Of a stretch of 22,050 bases of DNA, positions 16,428 to 22,050 are shown piece by piece. Position 1 is the stretch's first letter. Each line of letters starts with the position of its first letter. Position numbers and translations under genes: made by a program. The notes below the pieces were generated by a model. It was not told the DNA's origin, did not search any database, and saw only the letters and a program-made list of their open reading frames with translations. Location of the stretch: positions 1 through 22,050 of the forward strand of contig CAKRMK010000045.1 of NCBI GenBank assembly GCA_934364795.1, written 5' to 3'. Origin of the DNA: an uncultured Blautia sp. (GTDB lineage: Bacteria > Bacillota > Clostridia > Lachnospirales > Lachnospiraceae).

Positions 16428-16539
16428 AGTTTAATACCATAAACTTTACATCATAAGTTCAAATAAGAATTTATTCAAATCGTCACTTTATGTGACTCCG
16501 CAGTGTGCGGGTGAAAAGCCTGAGTTATCGGGCTTTTTT
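16428..16539 (+). ncRNA. tracrRNA
   Basis: The anti-repeat begins GTTTAATACCATAAAC then TTTACATCATAAGTTCAAAT, matching the plus-strand repeat with small gaps. ACATCAT pairs with AUGAUGU of the crRNA, AAGU opposite GA forms the usual bulge, and UCAAAU pairs with GUUUGA as the lower stem. Then come a small nexus-like stem (GAAT/ATTC, about 16467-16476), a second stem GTCAC-TTTAT-GTGAC (16482-16496), a third CCGCA-GTG-TGCGG (16498-16510), and a terminator hairpin. This is the canonical type II-A layout, upstream of and divergent from cas9. The 5' end rests on promoter position, so it may be off by a few bases. Confidence 0.93.
16514..16539 (+). terminator. tracrRNA intrinsic terminator
   Basis: AAAAGCCTGA and TCGGGCTTTT pair around the loop GTTA (with one U-G pair), and the stem runs into six Ts ending at 16539. 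It is both the last tracrRNA hairpin and its transcription stop. Confidence 0.9.
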
Positions 16540-16744
16540 ATTATCTTGCATTATACAGTTTTATCACCCTCACTTTATATTCTTATATTGCCATTCATTT
16601 TCCAGACTTGCAATGTCCATTTTCCCGCAAAATGTTACAAAGATTTATGATGATTATTGTATAAACTCTCCTGATACGAGGCGTAGTTGATAAAATAAAA
16701 AGATTTTACCCAAATAAGAACGTTGCCACAGGCTATGTAAGTCA
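16540..16744. other. Intergenic region, no supported gene
   Basis: AT-rich sequence between the tracrRNA terminator and the terminator of the ArsC-like gene. Two short plus-strand readings look somewhat protein-like (ending VTKIYDDYCINSPDTRRS at 16690, and RFYPNKNVATGYVSQIKKDL ending near 16765), but neither has a start with a ribosome site or a family I recognise. They could be tails of a lost gene. Confidence 0.4.
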
Positions 16745-16746
16745 AA

Positions 16747-16798
16747 TAAAAAAAGACCTTTGAAGCAGTCTCTCTATTCAAAACCGCCTCAAGGCCTC
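16747..16798 (-). terminator. Intrinsic terminator of the 16.8-18.6 kb gene cluster
   Basis: On the minus strand, AGGCCTTGAGGCGGT pairs with ACTGCTTCAAAGGTCT (several G-U pairs and one bulged A) and is followed directly by seven Ts. It lies 34 bases after the stop of the ArsC-like gene. Confidence 0.8.
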
Positions 16799-16832
16799 GA
16801 TTAACTTAATCCCGATAACAACCTACCGTTTT

Positions 16833-17174
16833 TTATTTCCACCCTTTCCACACTTCCGGCTGATACCCCAGTGTGGACTGTTTGCCATTTCTTACCACTG
16901 GTGTTTTGATCACCTGTGGATTCTCCAGAATTTTCGCAAGTTTATCTTCTTCTGCAATATATTTGAGCAGTGCCAGAAGATCTTTATCCTTACAATCCTG
17001 ATTTATCATGTTTTCCAGACCGCCGTTTGCCTGGGCTACGGAGGTGAATTCACCTTTACTCATGCCTTTTTCCTTCATGTCAACAAACTGGTATTTGATT
17101 CCACGTTCTTTGAAGAAGCGCTCGGCTTTTCTGGTGTCACTGCACTTTTTGGTTCCAAAAATCTGTATGTTCAT
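16833..17174 (-). CDS. ArsC/Spx-family thioredoxin-fold protein
   Basis: A 113-residue protein with the ArsC fold: MNIQIFGTKKCSDTRKAERF at the start, one active-site cysteine (C11) with no CxxC partner, and the family's C-terminal cis-proline region VIKTPVVRNGK followed by LGYQPEVWKGW. Such proteins are arsenate-reductase-like thiol enzymes (ArsC/YffB) or RNA-polymerase-binding regulators (Spx). The sequence fits the ArsC/YffB side better, but no arsenic genes are adjacent, so arsenate reduction is not implied. The ribosome site (AAGGCGAAG) is moderate. It is the last gene of the minus-strand cluster, 16 bases after the small gene before it, and is followed by a strong terminator. Confidence 0.85.
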   Translation of the reverse strand: MNIQIFGTKKCSDTRKAERFFKERGIKYQFVDMKEKGMSKGEFTSVAQANGGLENMINQDCKDKDLLALLKYIAEEDKLAKILENPQVIKTPVVRNGKQSTLGYQPEVWKGWK

Positions 17175-17190
17175 TTATGTTCTTCGCCTT

Positions 17191-17367
17191 TTAAATTATC
17201 TCATACTGCATCATTTCATATTTCAGCCTGGTGCCTTCCTGGATTTCTGCCGGGAGAAGCGCCCGGGCAACCAGTTTTGGCTCGGCTGAATCTATGTCTG
17301 TTCTTTGCAAGTTCGCATAATCTCCATCAATTGAAACAACTTCATAATACCAGGTTTCCAATATCAT
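17191..17367 (-). CDS. Small conserved protein, DUF3006-like
   Basis: A 58-residue protein whose sequence (MILETWYYEVVSIDGDYANL through ARALLPAEIQEGTRLKYEM) resembles small beta-barrel proteins of the DUF3006 kind: an acidic IDGDYA turn, then LP..(I/V)xEG. The start is placed at the internal ATG, because GGAGG lies 8 bases before it; a longer reading from 17427 has no ribosome site and a basic, low-quality N-terminus. It sits between an HD-domain gene and an ArsC-like gene on the same strand. Function unknown; the family guess is moderate. Confidence 0.65.
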   Translation of the reverse strand: MILETWYYEVVSIDGDYANLQRTDIDSAEPKLVARALLPAEIQEGTRLKYEMMQYEII

Positions 17368-17404
17368 CGGTATTATCCTCCGAAAACTTTTTTCTTTGTA
17401 TCTC

Positions 17405-18004
17405 TTATTCAGCCGCCATCTCCGCATTAATAGTATCTTCGCTTGCAGCCATCGCCTGCAGGGTCATGGTAAGGAGTTTCTCAAGCTCACAGCCAAGCTG
17501 CTGTGCGCCTCTTTCGATTACTTCACGGGAGCATCCGGCAGCAAAGCCTTTGCTCTTATATTTCTTTTTGAGGGATTTCAGCTCCATATCCTTTGTGCTC
17601 TTGGACGGACGCATTAAAGCTGCTGCCCAGATAAGACCTGTGAGCTCGTCTGCTGCAAAAAGGACTTTCTCCATCTCATGTTCTGGCTCTACACTGATTG
17701 TCTCACCACAGCCCACTGTAATTCCATATCCATGAGATACAACTGCATGGATCACATCCTCGCCAACACCAGCTTCGCGAAGCATTCCGGGGGCTTTCAG
17801 GCAATGCTCTTCCGGATAAAGTTCAAAATCAATATCATGAAGCAGTCCCACGATTCCCCAATATTCTGCATCTTCTCCATATCCCAGTTCATTTGCATAC
17901 CATTTCATGACAGCTTCTACTGTCAGGGCATGCTGAATGTGAAATGGATCTTTGTTGTATTTCTTCAGTAAATTAAATGCTTCGTCTCTGCTAATTGTGT
18001 TCAT
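17405..18004 (-). CDS. HD-domain phosphohydrolase-like protein
   Basis: A 199-residue cytoplasmic protein of the HD superfamily. H25, the pair H56-D57 in VGLLHDIDFE, a further histidine in AVVSHGYG and the aspartate in LFAADELTGL match the metal-binding pattern. These enzymes usually cleave phosphate esters of nucleotides; the substrate here is unknown. The start is placed at MNTISRDEA, because GAGGAG lies about 7 bases upstream; the longer reading from 18046 adds 14 residues without a ribosome site. The C-terminal helical part (about 140-199) has alternating charged residues. It is in the middle of a minus-strand cluster with small conserved proteins. Confidence 0.85.
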   Translation of the reverse strand: MNTISRDEAFNLLKKYNKDPFHIQHALTVEAVMKWYANELGYGEDAEYWGIVGLLHDIDFELYPEEHCLKAPGMLREAGVGEDVIHAVVSHGYGITVGCGETISVEPEHEMEKVLFAADELTGLIWAAALMRPSKSTKDMELKSLKKKYKSKGFAAGCSREVIERGAQQLGCELEKLLTMTLQAMAASEDTINAEMAAE

Positions 18005-18055
18005 TTCTGTCACTCCTCGTATGTGTCTATTCTGTAATCCGTCCATTACTGTGCA

Positions 18056-18283
18056 TTACATCGGACAGCCACTTTTCACCGGCATATCCTCGCCTTTTAC
18101 ATATCTTGTATTAAATTCCATATTGATCTGGCGGAGTTCTTTTTTGCCGTCAATGTAATCCTGGTACATTTCTGCCAGTCCGGCCATACAGCCATCGCAG
18201 TTTGCCTCAATATTCCCCAGGGATTCGGCCACAATTTTCTCCCGTTCTTCCCTTGTGGTTTCCGCAATTAAATATCCAGCCAT
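18056..18283 (-). CDS. Conserved small cysteine protein of unknown function
   Basis: A 75-residue protein (MAGYLIAETTREEREKIVAE, then ANCDGCMAG, ending GCPM). I recall near-identical proteins in many Lachnospiraceae, sometimes under misleading labels such as purine biosynthesis protein PurH; nothing here resembles PurH. The CDGC motif and C-terminal GCPM could bind metal or react as thiols. AGGAGG 5 bases before the ATG is a strong ribosome site. It lies 16 bases after another small cysteine-motif gene and 51 bases before the HD gene, so they are probably co-transcribed. Confidence 0.8.
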   Translation of the reverse strand: MAGYLIAETTREEREKIVAESLGNIEANCDGCMAGLAEMYQDYIDGKKELRQINMEFNTRYVKGEDMPVKSGCPM

Positions 18284-18299
18284 TTGTGCCTCCTGCTGT

Positions 18300-18647
18300 T
18301 TATTTCAAAATTTCTGATTTTTTATTCAAAAGAGCCTCACAGGCTGCACAGGCCGGGCAATCGCAGTATTTCTCTCCTGCGGCCTTACGGTCTTTTGCAT
18401 GAATCAGAATATTCTTTGCGCCTTCTTCGCCAAAAACCTTTGCACCCATGTCTGATTCTGCAAAAGCAATCAGTCCATCGATTGGCATAATGTCTGCTTC
18501 CAGCTCGTCTACATATGCCTTTGCCACCTCTGACTCCTTCTCTGTTCCTACAGCATTCAGGTAATTCTGCGCTGCATCTTTAATCTCCTTGCATGCTGAT
18601 GGTGCTGCCAGTAAGTCCTCTGTTAATTCACGAATTGTTTTTGCCAT
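18300..18647 (-). CDS. Conserved small CxCxxCxxC protein of unknown function
   Basis: A 115-residue, mostly helical protein starting MAKTIRELTEDLLAAPSACK. Near the C-terminus KYCDCPACAACEALL holds four closely spaced cysteines (C.C..C..C) that may bind a metal ion. I recall homologues being labelled heat shock protein 90 in some genomes; there is no Hsp90 domain here. GGAGG about 9 bases upstream supports the start. It overlaps the tail of the decayed histidine kinase gene by 20 bases and is the first gene of the small-protein cluster. Its own promoter was not located and may lie inside the pseudogene. Confidence 0.8.
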   Translation of the reverse strand: MAKTIRELTEDLLAAPSACKEIKDAAQNYLNAVGTEKESEVAKAYVDELEADIMPIDGLIAFAESDMGAKVFGEEGAKNILIHAKDRKAAGEKYCDCPACAACEALLNKKSEILK

Positions 18648-19366
18648 TGTAATTTTCCTCCTGTGATTTTAATCTTCGTATTGTTCTTTCCAAAAGTGCC
18701 ATATCAATAGGCTTTGATATATGTGCATTCATTCCGCATGCAAGACTTGCGTTCACATCTTCTGTAAATGCGTTGGCTGTCATTGCAATAATCGGAATTG
18801 TTTTGCCAAGTGGATTTTTGCTTTTCCGGATCATTTTGGCGGCTTCGTGTCCATCCATATTTGGCATCTGGATGTCCATCAAAATGCCATCGTATTCTCC
18901 TGGTTTTACTGATTCGAATGCTTTTACAATTTGCTGGCCATCTGTATATATTTTACATGCTGCACCTGCAATTTCAAGAGTTGCCTGGTTTACCTTGCTA
19001 TCTACATGAATGGTTCCACCCATTAATTCTACTATACTTTTGGTAATTGTCATTCCTAAAGCAGGAAATCATTTCGGGAATATATTCATAGCTCTGGTAA
19101 CTGATTGCGAAAGGTTCCAGAATTTCCCTGGCTTTCCTGAAATTGCCCTCATAGTAAAACAACACTGCATACTGAAAATAAGCCTGCAGCCGGATGCTGG
19201 ACTCCTGCTGTTCTTCCTCCAGGATTCTGGCATAGAATTCCTTCTGCTCCTGCACCGACAGATTTGCAATACGCTCCTTTTCCTCTAAAAATGCTCTTAA
19301 TCTTAAGTATAAACCCGAAATATTCTTTGTGTCTATAAAAAAGTTCCGGGAAGTGGAATTTGGGGA
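18628..19366 (-). pseudogene. Hybrid histidine kinase reduced by internal deletions
   Basis: Three pieces of one former sensor gene remain. From an upstream stop near 19366 an open frame with no good start encodes a TPR-like helical segment (FYARILEEEQQESSIRLQAY, YAVLFYYEGNFRKAREILEP) up to IPEMISCF. The sequence then jumps, in another frame, to GMTITKSIVELMGGTIHVDS, the last (G2) box of a kinase ATPase domain. That runs without a frame change into EIAGAACKIYTDGQQIV, the middle of a receiver domain, with the phospho-acceptor in ILMDIQMPNMDG and the end ISKPIDMALLERTIRRL. The dimerisation helix, H-box, N-box and the first receiver strand are missing. An ATG at 19053 could start a 141-residue protein that lacks kinase activity and probably does not fold as a receiver. 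Confidence 0.8.
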
Positions 19367-19379
19367 ATTTTACTCAGGA

Positions 19380-20759
19380 TCAGTTATCATCTCTTGATTT
19401 ATCGTTATACACATAACCCGTAACTTCCTTTGCCTTCAGCTGCGAACGCCATGTACTGATACCTCCCATACTTTCATTATATAAGTGTCCAAAGGTGTAA
19501 TGGACACCCGAATTATAAGCAACTGGGAGCATATCATATCTATGGTACCATGAGCCATCATAATACACATAGTTAAATGTGTGACCTCCCGGAGTCGAAG
19601 CCATATTGTCATATATGTTCGTATCAAATATACTTCCATATTTACATTCTATACCATAGATTTCTGCATAATCGCGAAACAGTACTGCTGCTCCTTTGCA
19701 ATCTACAGCATGATACGGAACTTCCTCTTTATCTGCCATTTCCTGGGAAAAACAATACTCCGGCATAGAACATTTGTAATTATATAGGCCGCCTTTGCAG
19801 TCACCATAAACCCAATATTCCTCCATATGGGCGAGAATTGCCTTGCATTTTTCATCTATGGTCATATCAGAAGTAATTTTAAGATATTTCGCCGCATCTG
19901 CTTTAAGCCACGCTTTGTATGCATTTTTCCGGTTTTGCTCAACCTGTTTTTTCGCTGCCTCTTCTTCAGCCTTTCTTTTCTTATATTCTGTCATGGTTAT
20001 AAGCTCGCCATTATACCATATATAGGAATCCTTCGGTGCATTTGGATTTTCTGCTGAGCCCTGAACAGTTCCATATTCATTGAGGTAGTAATACCAGCCA
20101 TTGTCTGCCTGAAATGGCTCGTTTGGCCCATACCAAGTTCCATTATAATAAACTGCTATTGTTTTCCCATTGCTGTCACGTTTTTCCTCAAAATTGGATG
20201 GGGTCTGGGCAGGTTTCGGAGTTGCTGTTGGCTTTGGTTTTGGCGTTGGTATTGCAGTTGGCTTTGACGTTGGCTTTGGTGTCGGTATTACAGTTGGCTT
20301 TGGTTTTGCTGCGGTTTTTACCTTTGGCGTTTTTACTGCCGCTGCCTTGCTAAGCTTGCCCCACTTCTTGGATTTTGTATTATAGGCTTTCACACAGTAC
20401 TGATATCTGGTATTCGCCTTGAGCGACAGTCTCTTGCTACTTTTATGTGTATAAGAAGTCTTTTGAGTATCGGCTACCTTATTCCACTTCCTGCTTCCGC
20501 TCTTTCTATAATAAACCCTGTATTTATTGGCATTCTTAGCCTTCTTCCACTTAATGACAACTTTATTTGTTCCAGTTGCTTTGACACTTGAAATTGTCAC
20601 TCTTGCTGGCACTTTTTTAGAAGCCGCGGCCGCCTCCCTTGTGTCAAAGCTCATTACAAGCAGCACTGCCATTGCCATAATAAACAGCATTTTCAAACAA
20701 TAATAGCTTCGAAAAGTTTGTCTGTCTAATCTACTGTTTAGTTTCGATCTGGTCTTCAT
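19380..20759 (-). CDS. Secreted FN3 and transglutaminase-like domain protein
   Basis: A 459-residue exported protein. The start is taken at the second ATG (20759), because GGGGGG lies 7 bases before it. A long basic N-terminus and a hydrophobic helix (MLFIMAMAVLLVMSF) ending near EAAAA form a signal peptide. Next comes a fibronectin type III domain (about 50-145: ARVTISSVKATGTNKVVIKW, YRVYYRKSG), a Pro/Thr/Lys-rich linker (about 150-190, repeats like PTPKPT), a YNGTWYGPNE region, a charged helix, and a C-terminal transglutaminase-like domain with the probable Cys-His-Asp triad in AVDCKGAAVLFRDYAEIYG, GGHTFNYVYYDG and HRYDML. It probably acts on the cell surface as a peptidase or cross-linking enzyme; substrate unknown. 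Its promoter would lie next to the decayed DUF4869-like fragment. Confidence 0.88.
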   Translation of the reverse strand: MKTRSKLNSRLDRQTFRSYYCLKMLFIMAMAVLLVMSFDTREAAAASKKVPARVTISSVKATGTNKVVIKWKKAKNANKYRVYYRKSGSRKWNKVADTQKTSYTHKSSKRLSLKANTRYQYCVKAYNTKSKKWGKLSKAAAVKTPKVKTAAKPKPTVIPTPKPTSKPTAIPTPKPKPTATPKPAQTPSNFEEKRDSNGKTIAVYYNGTWYGPNEPFQADNGWYYYLNEYGTVQGSAENPNAPKDSYIWYNGELITMTEYKKRKAEEEAAKKQVEQNRKNAYKAWLKADAAKYLKITSDMTIDEKCKAILAHMEEYWVYGDCKGGLYNYKCSMPEYCFSQEMADKEEVPYHAVDCKGAAVLFRDYAEIYGIECKYGSIFDTNIYDNMASTPGGHTFNYVYYDGSWYHRYDMLPVAYNSGVHYTFGHLYNESMGGISTWRSQLKAKEVTGYVYNDKSRDDN

Positions 20760-20985
20760 ATTTATTCCCCCCATGATTGGTTGCAGAGAACCCGAGTGTC
20801 CTTAAGTATTTGATGAAGAGCACTGCCATTAATATTAATGTTTTTACGCCTCCAGACAGTTCCTTCGGAGATATCGGTCCCAAAACAGGGCTCTCTATCA
20901 GATGATTTCCTATTACTGTAGACTTATCTACATCGGCAATCATTTTCACTGATAAAGGATTCGTGAGCCATTCATCTTCATACAT
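20731..20985 (-). pseudogene. Fragment of a DUF4869-like protein
   Basis: Residues 1-53 of this frame (20985-20827) read MYEDEWLTNPLSVKMIADVD, then KSTVIGNHLIESPVLGPISP and LSGGVKTLILM, which I recognise as the core of DUF4869 proteins (normally about 140 residues). Both ends are gone. Upstream, the in-frame FGVFDN just before the Met follows a stop; downstream, after TLILM, the frame runs into sequence leading to the secreted-protein gene. The expected NASxCGDNCAKW motif is absent. It looks like a gene truncated by deletion; the family's function is unknown to me. Confidence 0.6.
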
Positions 20986-21116
20986 ATTATCAAAAACACC
21001 GAATTTTCAATATTTTTTATTCTCTATCCTGCTACTAAAGATAAAACATTGGATTGTCTACACGCTGTGTCGACAATTCAAGAAAAATCTTATAAACCTT
21101 TGGATAAGAATATAAT

Positions 21117-21356
21117 TTACCTTTTGAATTTATATTTTCCTTTTCCGTGACCGGATACCGGTTCAATAATGTCTGCCTGCACTAAATTGGAAAGAAGTTT
21201 TGAAGCACCTGAACCTTTCAGCTCAAGAAGTTCCATAACCGCACTTCTTCCAAACACCTCATCAAAGCCAAATTTCTCAAAAAGTCTATGGATATGAATC
21301 GTCGTTTTTGCCGAGAAATCACTACCTTTTTCGGAAAGTACACTTTCAATATCCAC
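21117..21356 (-). pseudogene. C-terminal winged-helix fragment, Fic-type protein or similar
   Basis: A 79-residue frame starting at GTG. Residues about 27-79 (FEKFGFDEVFGRSAVMELLE, SGASKLLSNLVQADIIEPV, ending GHGKGKYKFKR) match the winged helix found at the C-terminus of many Fic-family AMP-transferases and of AlbA_2-type ATP-binding proteins. The catalytic Fic motif (HPFxxGNGR) is absent, so this is probably the tail of a lost gene. GAGG lies only 3 bases before the GTG, so translation is doubtful. It lies 37 bases downstream of a perfect 27-bp palindrome on its own strand. Confidence 0.5.
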
Positions 21357-21392
21357 TACCTCGCTTCATAGTCTTATAATTCTATCTTATCT

Positions 21393-21419
21393 AATTTGTG
21401 CAGACCGTCTGCACAAATT
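21393..21419. promoter_or_regulatory. Perfect 27-bp palindrome, probable operator
   Basis: AATTTGTGCAGAC, one central C, then GTCTGCACAAATT: 13-bp perfect arms. It lies between the truncated WYL-type regulator (stop at 21430) and the Fic-like fragment (start 21356) on the minus strand. No T-run follows on either strand, and arms this close fit a dimer-binding operator better than a terminator. The cognate repressor could be the adjacent regulator, before truncation (inference). Confidence 0.65.
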
Positions 21420-21429
21420 CAAAACTGCA

Positions 21430-21873
21430 CTATTCGCTTTCCTGCATATCCTTATCAGCTTTTGCAATCATCTGTCTGTACCCTGAAATTCGATTAACCA
21501 CATAATTATTACGCTTCAGCTTTGCCTCCTGCCCCGGACTGGTCATCGTATGTATCTTCTCAATCAGAATGTCACTTTTCTTCTTTGTAATGAACTTCGA
21601 TGACTCTACTGCGTCTATCAGCAGTTTCAGTTCCGGCAGTTCAAACTTGCGGCTGGCTACAAAGTATTTGCTCTGAGTAGAATGGATAGTAACAATGTCC
21701 ATTCCAAACTCCTGAAGTGCTGCAATGTCTTTCGTAACAGTAGTTCTATGTGCAGATATTCCATATTCATCATTCAATATATTGATTAACTGTGTTGTGG
21801 AAAGAGGATTTTCTTCATCGGTTCTTTCCAGTAAAATCTTTTGTAAATATAAAATTCTTGGCTTTGTTTCCAT
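21430..21873 (-). CDS. Truncated WYL-type (DeoR-like HTH) transcriptional regulator
   Basis: A 147-residue protein starting METKPRILYLQKILLERTDE. Residues about 1-70 form a winged helix-turn-helix (LSTTQLINILNDEYGISAHR, TTVTKDIAALQEFGMDI) like those of WYL-domain regulators. Residues 71-130 continue in the family pattern (FELPELKLLIDAVESSKFI, then NNYVVNRI). Family members then have a WYL ligand-binding domain, for a total over 300 residues; here the frame ends soon after with YRQMIAKADKDMQESE, which does not look like WYL. A deletion has probably replaced the C-terminal half, so I regard it as a truncated gene that may still bind DNA. No strong ribosome site was seen before the ATG. Confidence 0.6.
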   Translation of the reverse strand: METKPRILYLQKILLERTDEENPLSTTQLINILNDEYGISAHRTTVTKDIAALQEFGMDIVTIHSTQSKYFVASRKFELPELKLLIDAVESSKFITKKKSDILIEKIHTMTSPGQEAKLKRNNYVVNRISGYRQMIAKADKDMQESE

Positions 21874-22050
21874 AATTTTTATATACCAATCGCTCCATCA
21901 ATAGTATCTGTCTACTTTTTCTTTTTAGGCTTTGAGAAAAGGATTTCTCCTCTCTCAAAGGGCAAGAAAATTATATAAAACAGTATAACACAAAATAAAA
22001 GTGACATGGTGAACTGATTGAAATGCTTCTGATTTTTGCAACAAATGATT
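21874..22050. other. Intergenic end of window with a short inverted repeat
   Basis: No gene is seen. CTTTGAGA (21930-21937) and TCTCAAAG (21953-21960) form 8-bp arms, with an alternative inner hairpin GAGAAA-AGGA-TTTCTC. Neither strand has a T-run after the stem, so a terminator is not claimed. The remainder is AT-rich. Confidence 0.45.

Noticed and set aside
16505..16765. Two protein-like plus-strand tails after the tracrRNA
   Set aside because: No start codon with ribosome site, no family recognised, and the first overlaps the tracrRNA terminator.
19330..19392. Possible third, degenerate copy of the dispersed repeat (minus strand: ACTGATCCTGAGTAAAAT, later CCCGGAACTTTTTT)
   Set aside because: Only about ten bases match copy B exactly and the rest is loose; it could be chance in AT-rich DNA, although it lies at the truncated start of the kinase pseudogene.
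20114..20385. Plus-strand frames rich in Leu/Val/Gly/Phe repeats
   Set aside because: They are antisense readings of the Pro/Thr/Lys linker of the secreted protein.

Overview
The window looks like a chromosomal segment of a strict-anaerobe Firmicute, most likely a gut Lachnospiraceae (Blautia/Ruminococcus/Dorea type). The evidence is the moderately AT-rich DNA, strong AGGAGG-type ribosome sites, a rubredoxin-fused flavodiiron protein, a GH36 alpha-galactosidase with a divergent AraC regulator, a type II-A CRISPR-Cas9 system with a GTTTGAGA-type repeat, and several small conserved proteins I associate with this family. No tRNA, rRNA, transposase or complete prophage was seen.

Layout. 1-353 is AT-rich non-coding DNA holding one copy of a dispersed repeat. 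354-2144 (+) is a multidomain flavodiiron oxygen/NO reductase. 2356-5778 (-) is a three-gene run: a U32-like protein with a second copy of the dispersed repeat read in frame, a TrmH/SpoU RNA methyltransferase, and a U32 Fe-S protein. 5995-6220 (+) is a collapsed diguanylate cyclase, followed by a 95-bp palindromic element. 6368-9900 is an alpha-galactosidase (-) and AraC regulator (+) divergent pair, separated by 520 bp with two families of short tandem repeats.

9956-16539 is a complete type II-A CRISPR locus: a 14-repeat array, leader, csn2, cas2, cas1, cas9, and a divergent tracrRNA with promoter and terminator. The array is read on the minus strand; its decayed trailer end is at 9956 and its leader lies against csn2. 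Cas9 keeps all RuvC and HNH catalytic residues and the tracrRNA folds well, so interference looks possible. cas1, however, has lost about 150 codons from its middle, out of frame, including the region of the first catalytic glutamate. Unless Cas1 is supplied in trans, the array should be frozen. The leader also carries a 19-nt sequence complementary to the 3' half of every repeat.

16833-18647 (-) is a run of five small genes: an ArsC-like reductase, a small beta-type protein, an HD hydrolase and two cysteine-containing conserved proteins. 18628-19366 is a hybrid histidine kinase reduced by at least two internal deletions. 19380-20759 (-) is a secreted FN3/transglutaminase-like protein. 20731-21873 holds fragments of a DUF4869-like protein, a Fic-type C-terminal winged helix and a truncated WYL-type regulator, with a perfect 27-bp palindrome among them. 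A recurring theme is genes collapsed by internal deletion (GGDEF protein, cas1, histidine kinase, and the 20.7-21.9 kb fragments).
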